A stretch of DNA of 64,000 nucleotides from Epiperipatus broadwayi (GCA_028023455.1 JAQFVV010001062.1:1-64000), one strand, 5' to 3'. Shown: positions 11,701 to 23,990, counted from the stretch's first letter. Program-made: numbers and translations. The notes: generated by a model not told the origin, from the letters alone.

Positions 11701-13590
11701 CTAACATACAAAATTTCTACCTACAATTGTATGTAATAATTAAAACATATTTTATAGATTTTTTTCTTTCGTGTTAAATATCAACTTAACCTATAATAAT
11801 TATATTAAAACATACCTTTGTCATTACAAGGCTATTAAATATCCCTTGACCATACAGACTTTAACCTATGTGATATAACAAAAAAATACATATCATTTAT
11901 AACTTAGTTTTAAACAATCATTAATTAACAAGTGCATATTCTCTCATTAGAAAATGTTTTTCTGTTGAGCAATTGGTCCAGGTGAAGAGCTTTATCCAGT
12001 CGTATTTCACGAAGCAAGTTTAAAAACAATAAACGCATGGTATTATTTCCTTTAAATAAAAGTTTTCTCTTATTTTGTGCGTTTAATAAATTAGGTAAAG
12101 AAAAATATAGCAGAATTGAAGATTAATTCTTACTTGAATTAAACTGCTACAATTTTGGGATCCATAGAAAATAAAATATACATATTCTAACATAACGAAC
12201 AGTTGACGATAGACGATAAACATACACAATTCTTTTTTTTATTATTATTGACGATACGTACAATTCATATTAGCTAGCTTACTTATGGACGGAAATGCGC
12301 AATTTTTCCGAGATTATTCTGATAATAACTGCAGCTGATTTACATGTATAGGAAGTTTTAATAACTCCAACTGATGTGTAATATAATATATCATTTATTT
12401 TTATCATTAAGTCACTAAGATATTTGGTTTTGTTCATACTTTAGGAATTATAAATTTTTTTTAACGGTAACTTCTCCGTAAGAATGCCCCTATATAACTT
12501 TTCCTATATTTACTCTGAGAAAGTTTATATATTTTTTTTTTTAAAAAATATACAGGTGCATAATTTAATCTTATTTATCATTATTATTATTTCCAGACAA
12601 TTCTTGGTGAATAAAACATATTTTAACGTATGTAACTACATTACTTGTAAAGGCAGACAATATTGAGAAAGAGCGCGAAAATGTTTCTAGTTGATTTTCC
12701 TTTGCTTCTCAACATTTCTTTCAATTATTATTATTATTTTTTTTTTCTATACCAAGAAAATATTAACAAGTGATACAAAGTTACTAAATAATTATTTCTC
12801 ACTTGGAAATCATTTATCTTCCTTAATTTAGACATAATAACACTTTTCGTGATTCCCTTAGTTAATTCTGTCATTTTTAACTTTAGCGTGAGACAATAAA
12901 TTTTTAAGTATAAAAGGTCTTTAAATAGGTAGATGGCAAAGAAAATCAGGATATCTTATCAAAAAAATTTAGCCACACATTATATTATTAAAATTTTACT
13001 TTGATTACATTTATTTCTGCAAAATAAAATGAAAAAATTGAGTTACCAAATTTCAGCACTGTTCCTTCCTTGAAAACTAAAAGCAGACTATCTTTTTTCA
13101 AAAAAAATGATCCTGATTATGAAATTGGTTGTTTCGTTTTTTTTTTTTACTTTAGCGACCTCTTACAGAAAAATAATCATTTGATTATAACATAAACAAA
13201 AGAAAGGAAAAACCTATTACAATCATATAGTTTTAGTATTATTTACCTGGATTACAAAGTAATTTGACAATATAAAAAAATAATAATAAATACATTAAAT
13301 TAACAATCAGTGATGTATAATTCTTTAAACATTATTTTTTTTTTTTTTTTTTTACAAAAAGAAATTACCAGAAGTTATTGTGCTTTATGATAAGACACTC
13401 ATCCACTCTCCCCTCTACCCATCCAAAATCAATTACTGTTTAGCTTTTATACCATATTAATTTGCTCTAATTATTAATATCTCAATTAAATTATTCATGT
13501 TCTCTCTTTAAAAATGACATTGAGTTATTAAATCTATTAGTTATTCACCCAAAACATGCCAAAGTGAGTGAATAGCATACTTTATTAATC
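8792..13590 (-). mobile_element. Leader and 5' LTR interval of the right-arm retrotransposon
   Basis: This noncoding interval lies between gag and the LTR terminus at 13695 on the minus strand. 8792-11158 is mirrored in the left arm; 11159-13590 has no mirror because the window begins. No open frame is convincing. T-rich runs (9840, 10018, 10510, 13335) are conspicuous. The LTR/leader boundary is not determinable, and other insertions may be hidden in this 4.8 kb, which would be long for LTR plus leader. Confidence 0.5.
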
Positions 13591-13692
13591 AATTATTACT
13601 ATTGTTATTTTATCTTTTTATTTCTTTAAAGAATAGCATTGTTTTCCTGCAGAAATAATGCCAAGTAAACCAAGTGTCAATAACACTAGGTT

Positions 13693-13695
<3 letters not shown>
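13591..13695 (-). mobile_element. 5' LTR terminus (TGTAACCTAG...) of the retrotransposon
   Basis: About 105 bases nearly identical to the 3' LTR start at 5592-5691, ending with the same TG dinucleotide at 13695. After the shared stretch the sequence departs from the 3' copy, because that copy is cut by the palindrome axis. The terminus abuts a (TA)n tract, which hides any target-site duplication. Confidence 0.75.
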
Positions 13696-13791
<96 letters not shown>

Positions 13792-13817
13792 GGACAATAT
13801 ATATATATATATATATA
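13696..13817. repeat. (TA)n microsatellite
   Basis: About 93 bases of pure TA, a short interruption (gaaggacaat), then another 20 bases of AT. It begins at the very base where the LTR ends. Confidence 0.98.
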
Positions 13818-14139
13818 AACATTAAAATCAGAAAACACTTAGACAATCCAATATCAATAACAATCAACAATCTCAACCTAGTGTCAAGGCAACTCAGACC
13901 CCATTTAAAATAATTAGTCTGAACTTACCCACACATTAATATATAAAATAAAAGAGAAAAAAATAATGGAGTTAATTTCTATTGTATAAAAGTTAAATGG
14001 GATCAAACACAGGTAAATAGCATATTAAGTGATTATCCCTAGGTACTTAGCACTGGTTATTCCAATCGGTCTTAGAAAAATGGAAAATTATATAATTAAT
14101 ATGCTTTAAAAAGAAATCGAATGGAGAATACATCTTCCA
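13818..14139. other. No recognisable feature
   Basis: AT-rich sequence between the microsatellite and the start of the 14-24 kb inverted duplication. I see no coding signal or repeat here. Confidence 0.5.
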
Positions 14140-14822
14140 TATATAACATCACATCTTTTTTAAGGGACCAAGTTATGAGTAAAAGATCAGAATTAATTTT
14201 TTTTTTAATATAAAAATCGCAGGTCCATTTATCTCTTTCATTTTCCATTCATATCAGTAAAGTACAGTTAAAAAAATGAAAGAAAAGAAATGTTATATAC
14301 TTTGCTAATCAAAAAAACGTAGATAATTTGTTTACTTAAATAAGTTAATGAAAATGTATTGCTTATCAAATAGTTATTAAAAATTTAATTAGTAAATCTG
14401 TGTGTTTTTTTAAAAAAATATTAGATTTGGAAAAGTGTTAATCAATGAAATAAAAAGAATATTATTGAATTTTTTCTTTTTCTTTGTGGAGACAAAGAAA
14501 TGTTCTTTTTAGTATGAAAAAAAAATAAAAAAAAGTAATTAACTTAAAAATTGATAAATTTGTGATAATAAACAAAGGTACCCAGATTTGTGAATTTGAT
14601 TATAAATAGCATTGGGATATAAAGTGGTATTTGATAGTAGTTCAGAGTTTTTTTTTGTCTTTTTTTTTTTTTTAAAAATAAATTTTATTGTAACTTATAT
14701 ACATTTGGTTTATGCCATGCAAGGCTAAAGGTAGAAGTCTGCTGTTTCAATTGGGATTCTTTTGCATACAAATCAAAGGATTGGCATCTAAGTTAGTGAT
14801 TGTCTCATTTTTATGGGGCTAA

Positions 14823-15314
14823 TCATCTATATAAGCCCCATGTGTTGTTGAATAAGAATTTTGAAGCCAGTATTAAGTCCTTTGCCTGCAAGGTTTTTAG
14901 CTGGATGTTAAATACTTCAAATGGGTCTGGTCTGGGTATTGTGAATTTGGAATCGCACCTGGCCATCCATAGGGCATATGAGATAAATATAGCCATGCGT
15001 ATGACCAGGAAGTCAGCAGAGTGCAAGCAGCTTTTAAGGTCTAGGATCTTTAGGAGAGGAATGCTGCATTCCTCATTGATGGCTCTCCTGATGTCCTGGT
15101 ATTCTGGGCAGAGGGAAATGATGTTTTCAAATGTTTCTTCACCTCTTTGGCAGAGATGGCATATTGGGTCTATCTTTGTCATAAATCTTCTGAAATGTAG
15201 GAACCAGCTTGTTGGAATTGCACCAAGATTTGTTTTTATAATGTGATCCAACAGTTTTGGTTCCATTGCAAGGTGTTTAAAGCTTTTCATTATTTTGTGA
15301 TTTGTTTGGCCCAA
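14823..15314 (-). pseudogene. LINE ORF2 C-terminal part with degenerate zinc knuckle
   Basis: This 163-residue frame follows the RT frame after about 50 bases with a frame change. It carries CHLCQRGEETFENIISLCP at about residues 52-70. This matches the zf-RVT pattern (C-x2-C, EE, H, C-P) of LINE ORF2 proteins except that the usual His is Asn. A helical tail with LWMARC follows. It stops at 14823, about 140 bases before the poly-A. Confidence 0.8.
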
Positions 15315-15362
15315 TTGTATTTGGATTGTTATTGGCTACAGATTTAGTAGTGTGTGTGCTTC

Positions 15363-16286
15363 CTAGATGTTTATCTTATTCTGGAGAGTCAAGCTGGAAT
15401 TGCCATTGATTCTGATAATTTTGCTTATGATGGAGTTTATCCAGGCAGTGCGTAAAGGTGGCGGTCTATCTGTGGGTATTACAGGGTTGATTTTGAATGT
15501 TGTGGAGTATTTGGAGTGTTGTTTCTGGTGCATAATCATGTTCAGTGAATGGAGGGACAGCCCATTGAGTTTCCTGTGCTGATAAAGTGGAGCTGAGCTG
15601 ATTACAGATGTTCTTCCTCTCCAGATGACTTGATTGCATATTCTTTGTATTTGGGTATTGAAAGTCTTGGTAAGGGAGATTATGGGTAGGTAGTAATTGA
15701 TCTTGCCCATTATTTTTGAATTAATTAGGGCTATCATTCCTTGAAATGAAAGGTATGTTTTGGCTATTGATTTGGCAAATTTGGTAGCTTCTTCCAGTAG
15801 GGATTTGCAAAGTGTAGAGGACATGGCATTGAACGATAGATGAATCAGGAATCCCAGGTAAGGTTGGGGTTGTTCGAGGAAGGCTGACTTGATGCATTTG
15901 CCTGTATTAATGCACCAAGCTGGGGATTTTTGTAGGTTTATTGAGAGTTTAAATTTGTTAGTGTAATTGGTAATTATGTTGTATAAGGCAGGGAGGCACT
16001 TATGCGATGGTAGGATGACAAAAATATCGTCCATGTAGGCAAAAGAGTTGATGCTCTTACCAAGACGGGGGACGAATACTCCTGGAAGCTTTTCAAGCTC
16101 TAGCAGCAATGGATTAATGTACTTAATAAATAATAAACCACTCAGGGGAGACCTCTGAGGGATGGATCTTGCAGGGGCGAATCTTTCTGAGTACGATCCA
16201 TTAGCTGAAATATGGATGAATCGGTTGTTGAGCAGGTTGTCTAGAATTTGTATGACTTGAGTTTGAGTTTTCCAGTTTTGAGAGAG
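15363..16286 (-). pseudogene. LINE reverse transcriptase, C-terminal half of RT plus thumb
   Basis: The frame is open from a stop at 16287-16289 to a stop at 15363. It enters inside RT: the motif RSIPQRSPLSGLLF matches the R-x-IPQGSPLS block (Gly replaced by Arg), followed by YINPLLLELE. The catalytic box FAYMDD is present and keeps both aspartates. PYLGFLIHLS then marks the next RT motif, and VIWRG and GLSLHSL the connecting region. Endonuclease and the first RT motifs are lost by 5' truncation, so the copy cannot be active. The reading resumes in another frame at 14823-15314. Confidence 0.85.
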
Positions 16287-17480
16287 CTATAATATTGACT
16301 CACTCAAAAGTTCATGATTCATCTCAACCAGCTATGGAATTGATTTTTAACAACATTTCAGAAAGTTCAGCTGGTTAGAATGACACTTTCAGCTATTTAA
16401 GAAGCTGGTAACTTGTGAAATATTAACCCAACTAATATGGAAAATCATGGATGACTGAAAGTCTCATTATGCTGGATTAAAACTCTTATTGGTTGATTAA
16501 ACTTGGAACTATGTTGCCTCCTGAAAAGCCAATTTTAAAAGAATGTCATTCCTGCTTTCACCAACAGCTGATAAATTATAATAAGCAGTGCCTATCATCT
16601 TTCACTCCACTTTTTTGGCAGCCTCTTCTTGAGAAACACATGATCTATTGATATCATTATTCTACCCAGAGAAGAAACTAAGTAAGTACGTCAAAAAAAA
16701 CCTGGAACTTTACTTGATAGTGACTGTCCTATAGATAAATTTTTCACTATATTTTTTTTATTATTTATTCTTTTAGTTATCTAATGATATTGATAATGTC
16801 AAAATTGTGATAAAATGGTATGATCCATTTGATTTAGAATGATAGGTTTTCAATCTATTTATAACAAAATTATAAAATTTTATTGTCATTTTTGTTTCAA
16901 TTAATACAATATTTTTCATTTCTCGAACATATTTAAATTTTTTTAACTTAATATTTGAAAGTAGTATCCTACAAAATTTGTAATGTGTTTCTTGTCCAAT
17001 GATTAACAATTAACACTTATTATAACTTGCATATTTATTTATTGATTGATTTATTTAAGATTATGGATTGGTGTTTATTTAAAAATAATAATTGTGTAAT
17101 AATAATTCTAGTCGTCTGTTTTTTTCTTATTCCAAACCAAGTTAAGAATACCTAACTACATAGTTTTTCTGAGCTAGTTGTGGACTAGAGAAGGTCTAAC
17201 TTCTAAGAAGATAGAGAGGGATTTGAAACTGACCTATAAATGTTTTTCATTATAGAGATACTATCCTAATCTGCAGTATGAAAGATATATTATAAATGAA
17301 TAATATCTATAATGACCAGAAGTAGACCCCTCTCTTCACTTGTACATGTTTTATGGGAATGATAGTAAGAAAATATGGCTGTGCACCCAGTATGACTATT
17401 ATAGTTGTTATGATATTCTGTACAAAGATAATCAATGTAATTATTTTAATACCCATTAGCCCAGAATTAAATCCAAATAC

Positions 17481-18543
17481 CTTCTAATGTAGAAATGTAA
17501 AGATGTAAAAAGGGTACCCAGTTCCATTTCATATTGTATGTTAACATAATGCAATAGAGAAACCCTATGTATATTAGATATGAAAGGCCACTAAAATTTT
17601 GGCACCAAAACATGTATTCCAGATATAATAGATATAAATTAAAAAAAAATAGAGAAATGATAATTAGGGTTTAGTTAATAGAATGAGAAAAGTTTAGCAC
17701 TATTAAATAGAATGAAAAAGTATATAGAGATGTTAAGAGAGTAAAGGATAGAAGTAGGATAAGGTAGAAAAAGGGTAAATAATTGACAGGTCAATTAAAT
17801 AAGGTAATGGTGAGAGCAGTGATACTAAATTAGAAGTAGTGAGTGCTGCATAATAAAGATGTAGATTGATATGATAATTTTATGCGATAAAAGTAAATAT
17901 ACTATATATATTTCATATTCTAACTTTATGTAAGTAATTAAAATAAATAAAAAGTAAATAAATAAAATATTATTATGTATTAATTATATGTCATCAGTAG
18001 AAGTTTTTAATAGTAGTAAAGGATAGGTTTAAATAAATATAGTTCCCTATAACTAAATGATAATGAGAGCAAAATTAAAAAAAGGAATGGGATTTAAATA
18101 ATGAGAAATCAGATATACAAGAAGATGAATAATCAAAGAGTATAAGCATGAAAACAAAAAAGGTCAACCTATAGGAATCACATCACCAACAATGATATAT
18201 AGTATAGCCAACAGAAATGTGTTGGCAGAATTATGAGAAATCAAGCATGCAATGAAAGAAGAAAACCAACAGGTGATGATAAAGAAGTGTCATGAAATGA
18301 GACAGAAAGTAAAAGTAGAGAATCAAAATATGATAGAATCTGTATGTAGAGATTGGAAAAAGGATTTGAATGAGTAGTAAGAAAAACAAGAATAACAAGA
18401 AGATGGAAAAAATAGAACTTCAAATCGAAGAGAGTAATTAAGAAAATAGTAAAAATATACCAGATATCAGATAAAGTATAGAGGAACTAACAATGAAAGT
18501 GAAAAATTTAAAAATTAATTTCGAAGATAAACAAAATAGAGTA
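17481..18543. other. No recognisable feature, A-rich
   Basis: Strongly purine-biased on the plus strand (many GAA, AGA and TAA runs). Reading frames are short. I find no gene or known repeat. Confidence 0.4.
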
Positions 18544-18645
18544 CTTTTTTTTCTCATGTGTCATAGCTTCAGCCGGGAAGTGAACCCACTAACCCGGGAC
18601 AAAGCAGTTGTCGCTGACCTCTCGACCACCAATGCTTGACTGATG
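18544..18645 (-). mobile_element. tRNA-derived SINE, copy 1
   Basis: Read on the minus strand it shows a tRNA-like head with box A (GGTCGAGAGGTCAGCG), a long variable arm as in class II tRNAs (Leu or Ser), box B (GGGTTCACTTCCC), then GCTATGACACATGAG and an A-tract. It is the same family as copies at 24666, 44495 and 56682. No clear target duplication is seen. Confidence 0.75.
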
Positions 18646-18656
18646 CACAATTCCTT

Positions 18657-19310
18657 TGCTTTTTTCGCCAGGGGCGTCAAAGTATTTATTATTTTTTCCT
18701 CAAAATTATTTTATCGAATTTGTGTTACTTGTTAAATTTAAAAAATAATAAAAAATCGAATATAAATTTATTTTAACTTTAGAAAATACTTTTTTTATAA
18801 ATGCCATTCACAATAATTATTTTTTTTAAACGTATATTATAGTGTACAAACTGTTAACATGTTGCGAACATTGTTGTGATTTTTTTTTGTTTACTACAGC
18901 ACTTACCTGTTCAGGTTAATTATTTTTCCTAACTTTGCAAAAATGATTAAAATTTGGAATCTACCAGTGACAAAAAAAGATGCAGTGAAGTATTTTCAAA
19001 ATTATGGAATAATAATGTCTGCGCAAAAAATGTGTGCTTATGGGCATGATATGAAACTTTATGTATGAATGGAGTAATGGTGGTGTAATCTCACAACATG
19101 TTTGAAGCGAAAATTCTTTCATCATGTTTTTAATTTTACCACATTTAAATTAACATTTATTTAATTACAATTGTTTGGAGTATTGTGTAATTTCTTGTGC
19201 TTTTATAATCATCTTTAAAAAAAAAACAACGAAATATTGAATACAATAATCTTAAAAAACCCCCAGTCATATTATTTGAAACATGATGCTCATAAAAATG
19301 GATAATTAAC
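18657..19310 (+). mobile_element. DNA transposon relic, copy A (ISXO2/Merlin-like)
   Basis: Homologous to the TIR-bounded element at 22938-23990 but in the opposite orientation. The upstream noncoding part (18690-18940, including gtgttacttgttaaattt) and the start of the transposase match. The ends are degraded: cgccagg near 18666 and aaaatggataattaa near 19297 recall the TIR regions of the other copy. Confidence 0.55.
18943..19140 (+). pseudogene. Transposase N-terminus relic, ISXO2/Merlin-like
   Basis: From the ATG at 18943 the reading is MIKIWNLPVTKKDAVKYFQN, then YGI and C-x-YGHDM, a stop, and further on W-x-C-N-x3-C. An N-terminal helix (F-QxxGI) followed by a zinc-ribbon with C, GH-M, W-C and C is the layout I know from ISXO2/Merlin-type transposases. 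No DDE domain can be followed downstream. The same N-terminal helix is found at 23556-23640 on the other strand, which supports a shared element. Confidence 0.45.
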
Positions 19311-20310
19311 CAAAAAACACATGGTGAAAAGAGAGGAAATATTATACATAAGTACTGAATGTAGTAATGAAAAAGTAGTAAAAAATTATTGTACAGAAAA
19401 TAAAAAATTTAAAGCAGCTGTAATTAATGTAAACAAAAGAGATGCAATACAGAAAAACTTACAAAAAATGACAGCAGAGTAAATTATATAGATGAAAAGC
19501 TGGATATAGTAAAGCCAGTGGAGAATGAATCTTCAAAATCAACTTTTGAGATGCATTGTGAGATTTACCATAGTGTAAATTAGTTTTTAAAAAAATGACA
19601 TTTGAAGACCTGGCTGTGTACTCTGTAGAGCACTTAAAGAATTTAAAAAGATATTTGAATTTTAACCTGATGGTGAAGAGAGAAAGTTGGCTAAAGTTTG
19701 CAGCCTTTTACAAAATGATGCCAGGCTTTGTGAAATTCATTATTTAATACATTCAGAAATATAAGAAATCATTAATAAATATTTAGACTGAAGAACATCA
19801 GAAATCAATTTAGTATCATGTAATGCAAAAAAAAAATAATTAGAATAGTGAGAGCAGAAACTTGTGGCATGAATGAAGGCCAGATTATTCAGCATAATTT
19901 GCACTTTAAAATCGAACAGATGCTGCTTGGCACTAATAGAAAATCAGTAGAAAATGTAACAGAGTTTCTAAATACTGTAGATATGAACCTGAAAAATTAA
20001 CTAAGTAAGATAAATCAAAAGACCTAAACTTGTATTAATTAATGTGATAGAAATAAAAAAAATAAAAAAAGAGAAGATCAACAATAAGGTAAGAGTCAGA
20101 GAAAGAGAGTAAAGTATCGATCCTTTGGATATATATAGAGCCTAATAGAGCAATGGACAGAACAGAAACTCATATCAGTGACAGCCTTGGAAAAGATACT
20201 ATAATATCAGTATCTACATCCTGACAGAATTCAAACTTCTAAAGGATTTGGTAGTAAAGTCATCTCTTGTTAAATATATACATACCTTAGTATAAAAAAT
20301 AACTTTTTCT
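19311..20310. other. Unassigned, with weak coding-like fragments
   Basis: Short plus-strand stretches look protein-like (for example MTFEDLAVYSVEHLKNLKRY near 19592) but are broken by stops and frameshifts. I cannot assign them. They may be the decayed body of a transposon or a processed pseudogene. Confidence 0.3.
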
Positions 20311-20464
<154 letters not shown>

Positions 20465-20512
20465 AATAATACTAAATGAGATGTAGACTTCTCAATTGAA
20501 CAAGTAATGTGT

Positions 20513-20669
20513 GTAAGTGTGCTGGAATGTAGATAATGGTGAAGCTAAGGTATGCTTGTAATATTATGTGGCTGGGCAGTTTTGAGCTAAAACATGTTGA
20601 AACTGCTCAGCCACTTAATATTAAAGTCATACTTTAGCTTCACCAATGACTGTGTTCCAATGCACTTAA
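20513..20669. mobile_element. Fold-back element (hairpin MITE)
   Basis: Arms of about 70 bases (gtgctggaatgtag... ggctgggcagttt and its mirror aaactgctcagcc... cattgcactta) face each other around a loop of about 13 bases. It has no coding capacity. It lies directly after the microsatellite. Confidence 0.8.
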
Positions 20670-20699
20670 CCTATTATTATTACTGTTACTAATCCCTAA

Positions 20700-20832
20700 C
20701 CTCCATCCGATGCCACCACCACCCCACTCCTTCACCATGCTGCCACTGTGCCACCCCATCACCACCACAACCAAACATTACCACCCACCCCACCAGCACA
20801 AACACCACTGTTGTGCCACTACCACCACTAGC
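20700..20832. repeat. Imperfect ACC-rich block
   Basis: A C-rich, G-poor block of CCACC/CACCAC units, unlike everything around it in composition. It is strand-asymmetric. Function unknown. Confidence 0.7.
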
Positions 20833-21419
20833 AGAATTTGTTTGGTTGTGCTTTATTTTCTAGTGATGAAATAATTCTATCATTGATTTATCATGAATTT
20901 TATCTTTAACTCTGCACTAACTTTTTCATAAAATTTTACATTTTTTCATCATTATTATTTTTTTGCCTCTACATCTCTAGTTATGAGAGCAAGTTATTTT
21001 ATTGATTCAAATAAATCACAAATTTAGAGTAACCACTGACACTTAATAAAACATGGCTTAAGGATATGATTGATCACCAACTATCATGTAAATCTTGTAT
21101 GTCTCTGAGATTGTTCATTGAACTAAGATGTTATATTGATCTGTATATCCTTTGTCATTTGCATTGTTGCTGCTTATTGTGTTAAAGTTGATGTAACTTC
21201 TTGGTGTCCATGATTGCATTGCATGTCTCAAGTCTAGTGGTGGATTCTTATATATCCTAGAACTGTAGGTTGAGATTCATTCTCATGTCAAAGTAATGCT
21301 GGTTGGCTCTTCCTAAGGAAAAAACTGAAGTGCAGAGATGAATTTTTTTAAATGATGTATATAAAACAAAAGTGCATTGATTGTATGAAAATATGACCAG
21401 AACAAATATTAAATGTGGC
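20833..21419. other. No recognisable feature
   Basis: Ordinary AT-rich sequence between the ACC block and the right arm of the inverted duplication. Confidence 0.4.
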
Positions 21420-22937
21420 AATGTTAGAATGGACAAAATTTTAAACCTAGAAAATAATAAGTGTTAGGCAGAATCACATTGAGTATCTTTGAATATAATA
21501 TTCTAACTATGATTGTCAGATTAGATATCCAGCCATAATATCTGATTATCATTTTAATAAAACATGTCCAAGTAAAGATGGGTCTATTTCTTGTCATTAT
21601 AGATGTTATTTATTTATAACATTTTCTACTATACTTTATATTAGAGTGCCATCTATAGAATAAAAATATCTATAGATTGGGTTCAAATCCTTCCTAAAAT
21701 ATTTAGATGTTAGCCCCTTCTCTGACTCACAACTAGCTCAATAAATATGACAATCCATCACAGGGAGTGTGTAACAAGCTATACTTAACTAGGTTTGGAA
21801 TGAGAGAGAGAAAATGAACATCTAGACTTATATGAAGAAAATAATAAAAAAAATATTTATATATTTACAATATTTACAATTATTACATTATAATTTAGTA
21901 TGAATCAAATGTGTAAAATATATATTTAGATGAGAAATTATACTTATCAAAGAAAAAACATTTAACTGGATTGAATTTCTCTTATAAGCTTCAACATGCT
22001 TACATAAAATCTAGCACAATCACATAATTATTATTTTTAAATGAATATTAATCCATATTTCTAAATCAATCAATCAAAGAATTAATATAAATATGCAAAT
22101 TATAATCACTGTTAATTGTTAATCATTGGACAAGAAATAAATTATAAATTTTGTTGAATATAACTTTCAAATATTAAATTAAAATATGTTTGAGAAATGT
22201 TAAATATTAGTTGGAAATTTTTTTTGTTATAATTAGTTTGAAAGCCTATCATTCTAAGTCAAATAAATGTTATCACATTATCACAATTTTATGTTGGGAC
22301 TACTTTTAGTCAAGTAAAAAAATAAAGAATAAAAAATAGATGTAAACTTTGCCAATAAAGTTTAAGGCTTCTTTTGTTGTACTTTATTAGTTTCTTCTGT
22401 AGGTAGAATGATGGTATGAATAGTTTATGTATTTCTCATAAATAGGTTCACAAAAATAAATAGGGTATATGATAGGCACTGCTTTTTCTAGTTTATCTGT
22501 TGTTGATGAAGGCAGGAATGACACACTTTTAAAATTGATATCACAAAATGCTACATAATTCCAGGTTTATTTGACCAGTGTACTAGCAAAAGTTTTCACC
22601 TGACCATAGTGAAACTTTTTGTTATTGCGTGGTTTTCCATGTTAGCTGGATTAATTGTTCACAATTTAGCAGCTAATTAAATAAATGGAAATGCAATTTA
22701 AATCAGGTTAATTTTTTGGAATGCTATTAAAAAAACAATTTTTTATCTGATTGAAATGAGCCATAAGATTTTGATCGAATCAAAGTTATAGCTCTCTTAA
22801 ACTGGAAAACTCCAAATTCAAAAAAAAAACAAAAACCGTCCCATTGTTATCTAACACTATTTTATATCACAATGCTATTATTGATCAAACAACAAATCTT
22901 ATCAATTTTTAAATACCAAATTGGTAGTTTTATAGTA

Positions 22938-23990
22938 TCTGTAATGTGGAAGTTCCCCAGGCATTTTTGTTTTAAATATTTATTTTCAGGAACTTTAAAA
23001 AAATCTTGCAAACAATGTGACTGACTACAAGCTATAGTATTTAATATTTTCTTTTCTTTTTTTTTTTGATATGATTATAAAAACAAAAGGATTTACGCAA
23101 AATTACAAATGATTGTAATTAAATGAAATTTAATGGAAGTGCAAAATGAAAAGGGTGGGAAATATGTATATAATATATATGTATTACAAATGTGGGTTCT
23201 TTATGCCAGTAGGCAGAAATCTTTAATAATATGCATCATGGCCACAAATGCATCTTGATCTTTATTCAGTCAGTGCCACATAAATTTTGCTAAATAGGAA
23301 TCGATGTGCTGTCGCAGTCCCCTGGTGCTTATTGTTTTATCATTTTGCTGCACCCCATAACCTTTGTTTTGCATATGCATTCCTGTATGTGGACACACAA
23401 AATTATGTTTGATTTATAGTTAAAGGCTCAAATTTCAAGGCTTCTAACAAAGTTCTTTTATGAATGCATTTAATCAGAAACATGATTTCACATTACACCA
23501 CCATTCTGTTCTTGTTTTCACATATTCTCATATCATGATCATTAACACATACTTTTTAGGTGGGCAGTATCCTGTAATTTTGGAAATACTGCACTGTATG
23601 TTCTTCTGTCATTGGAAGATCCCAAATTGTAATTATTTTGGATAAATTTTCACAAAAAAACTTAAATACAAACAAAACAGAAATGTTTTTGTAAATGTAA
23701 TACAATGTTACTAAATAATAACAAAAAATGTTTACAATATGTTTACATTCATCTGCTATAATATACACACAAAATTTATGAATTATATGTTATGAAAGGA
23801 ATTTATAAGCCATTTAGTAATATTTTTTAAAGTTAACAGTAACTTATAATTCATTTTCTTAATATTGTTTAAATTTAACAAGTAACACATGTTCGGTAAA
23901 ATATTTTTGAGAAAATAAACAAATACTTGAGGCCCATGAAAATGGATAATTAAAACAAAAATGCCTGGCGAACTTACGTATTACAGATTC
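22938..23990 (-). mobile_element. DNA transposon with terminal inverted repeats, copy B
   Basis: The ends are inverted repeats of about 40 bases: CTGTAAT... CAGGCATTTTTGTTTTAA at the left, and its complement (ttaaaacaaaaatgcctgg... attacag) at the right. The element interrupts the inverted duplication between sequences that are adjacent in the other arm. It encodes a transposase N-terminus relic on the minus strand. A target duplication is not clear. It would be about 1.05 kb long. Confidence 0.7.
23556..23640 (-). pseudogene. Transposase N-terminus relic in copy B
   Basis: The minus-strand reading IWDLPMTEEHTVQYFQNY, then RILPT, aligns with the copy-A reading at 18943 (IWNLP, V-KYFQNYG). 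No cysteines follow, because the sequence after this point is deleted or decayed. The family assignment rests on copy A. Confidence 0.5.

Larger units (their letters stand above)
14650..16290 (-). mobile_element. 5'-truncated non-LTR retrotransposon (LINE)
   Basis: On the minus strand an RT-coding frame is followed by a zinc-finger-containing tail, a short 3' UTR with an AATAAA signal near 14683, and an A-tract (about 14650-14680). This is the structure of a LINE insertion truncated at its 5' end inside RT. The family is uncertain: the IWRG motif and following GLSLHSL block recall L1/Tx1-like ORF2 proteins, but I would not insist on it. Confidence 0.8.
14140..17480 (+). repeat. Left arm of a diverged 14-24 kb inverted duplication
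   Basis: Blocks of this region recur inverted at 21420-24440 in the same order out from an axis near 19.3 kb. Examples: the tract near 16830 (gataggttttcaatctattt) against 22230; the 17200-17450 tract against 21420-21700; the 14470-14510 tract (ctttgtggagacaaag) against 24040-24070; and 14590-14640 against 22850-22930. By eye the identity is roughly three quarters. The LINE at 14650-16290 sits inside this arm and is lacking from the other. Confidence 0.75.

Noticed and set aside
13674-13913. Open frames of YIYIYI on both strands.
   Set aside because: They are translations of the (TA)n microsatellite.
14800-15582. Plus-strand open frames of 148 and 71 codons.
   Set aside because: They are antisense to the LINE ORF2 relic.
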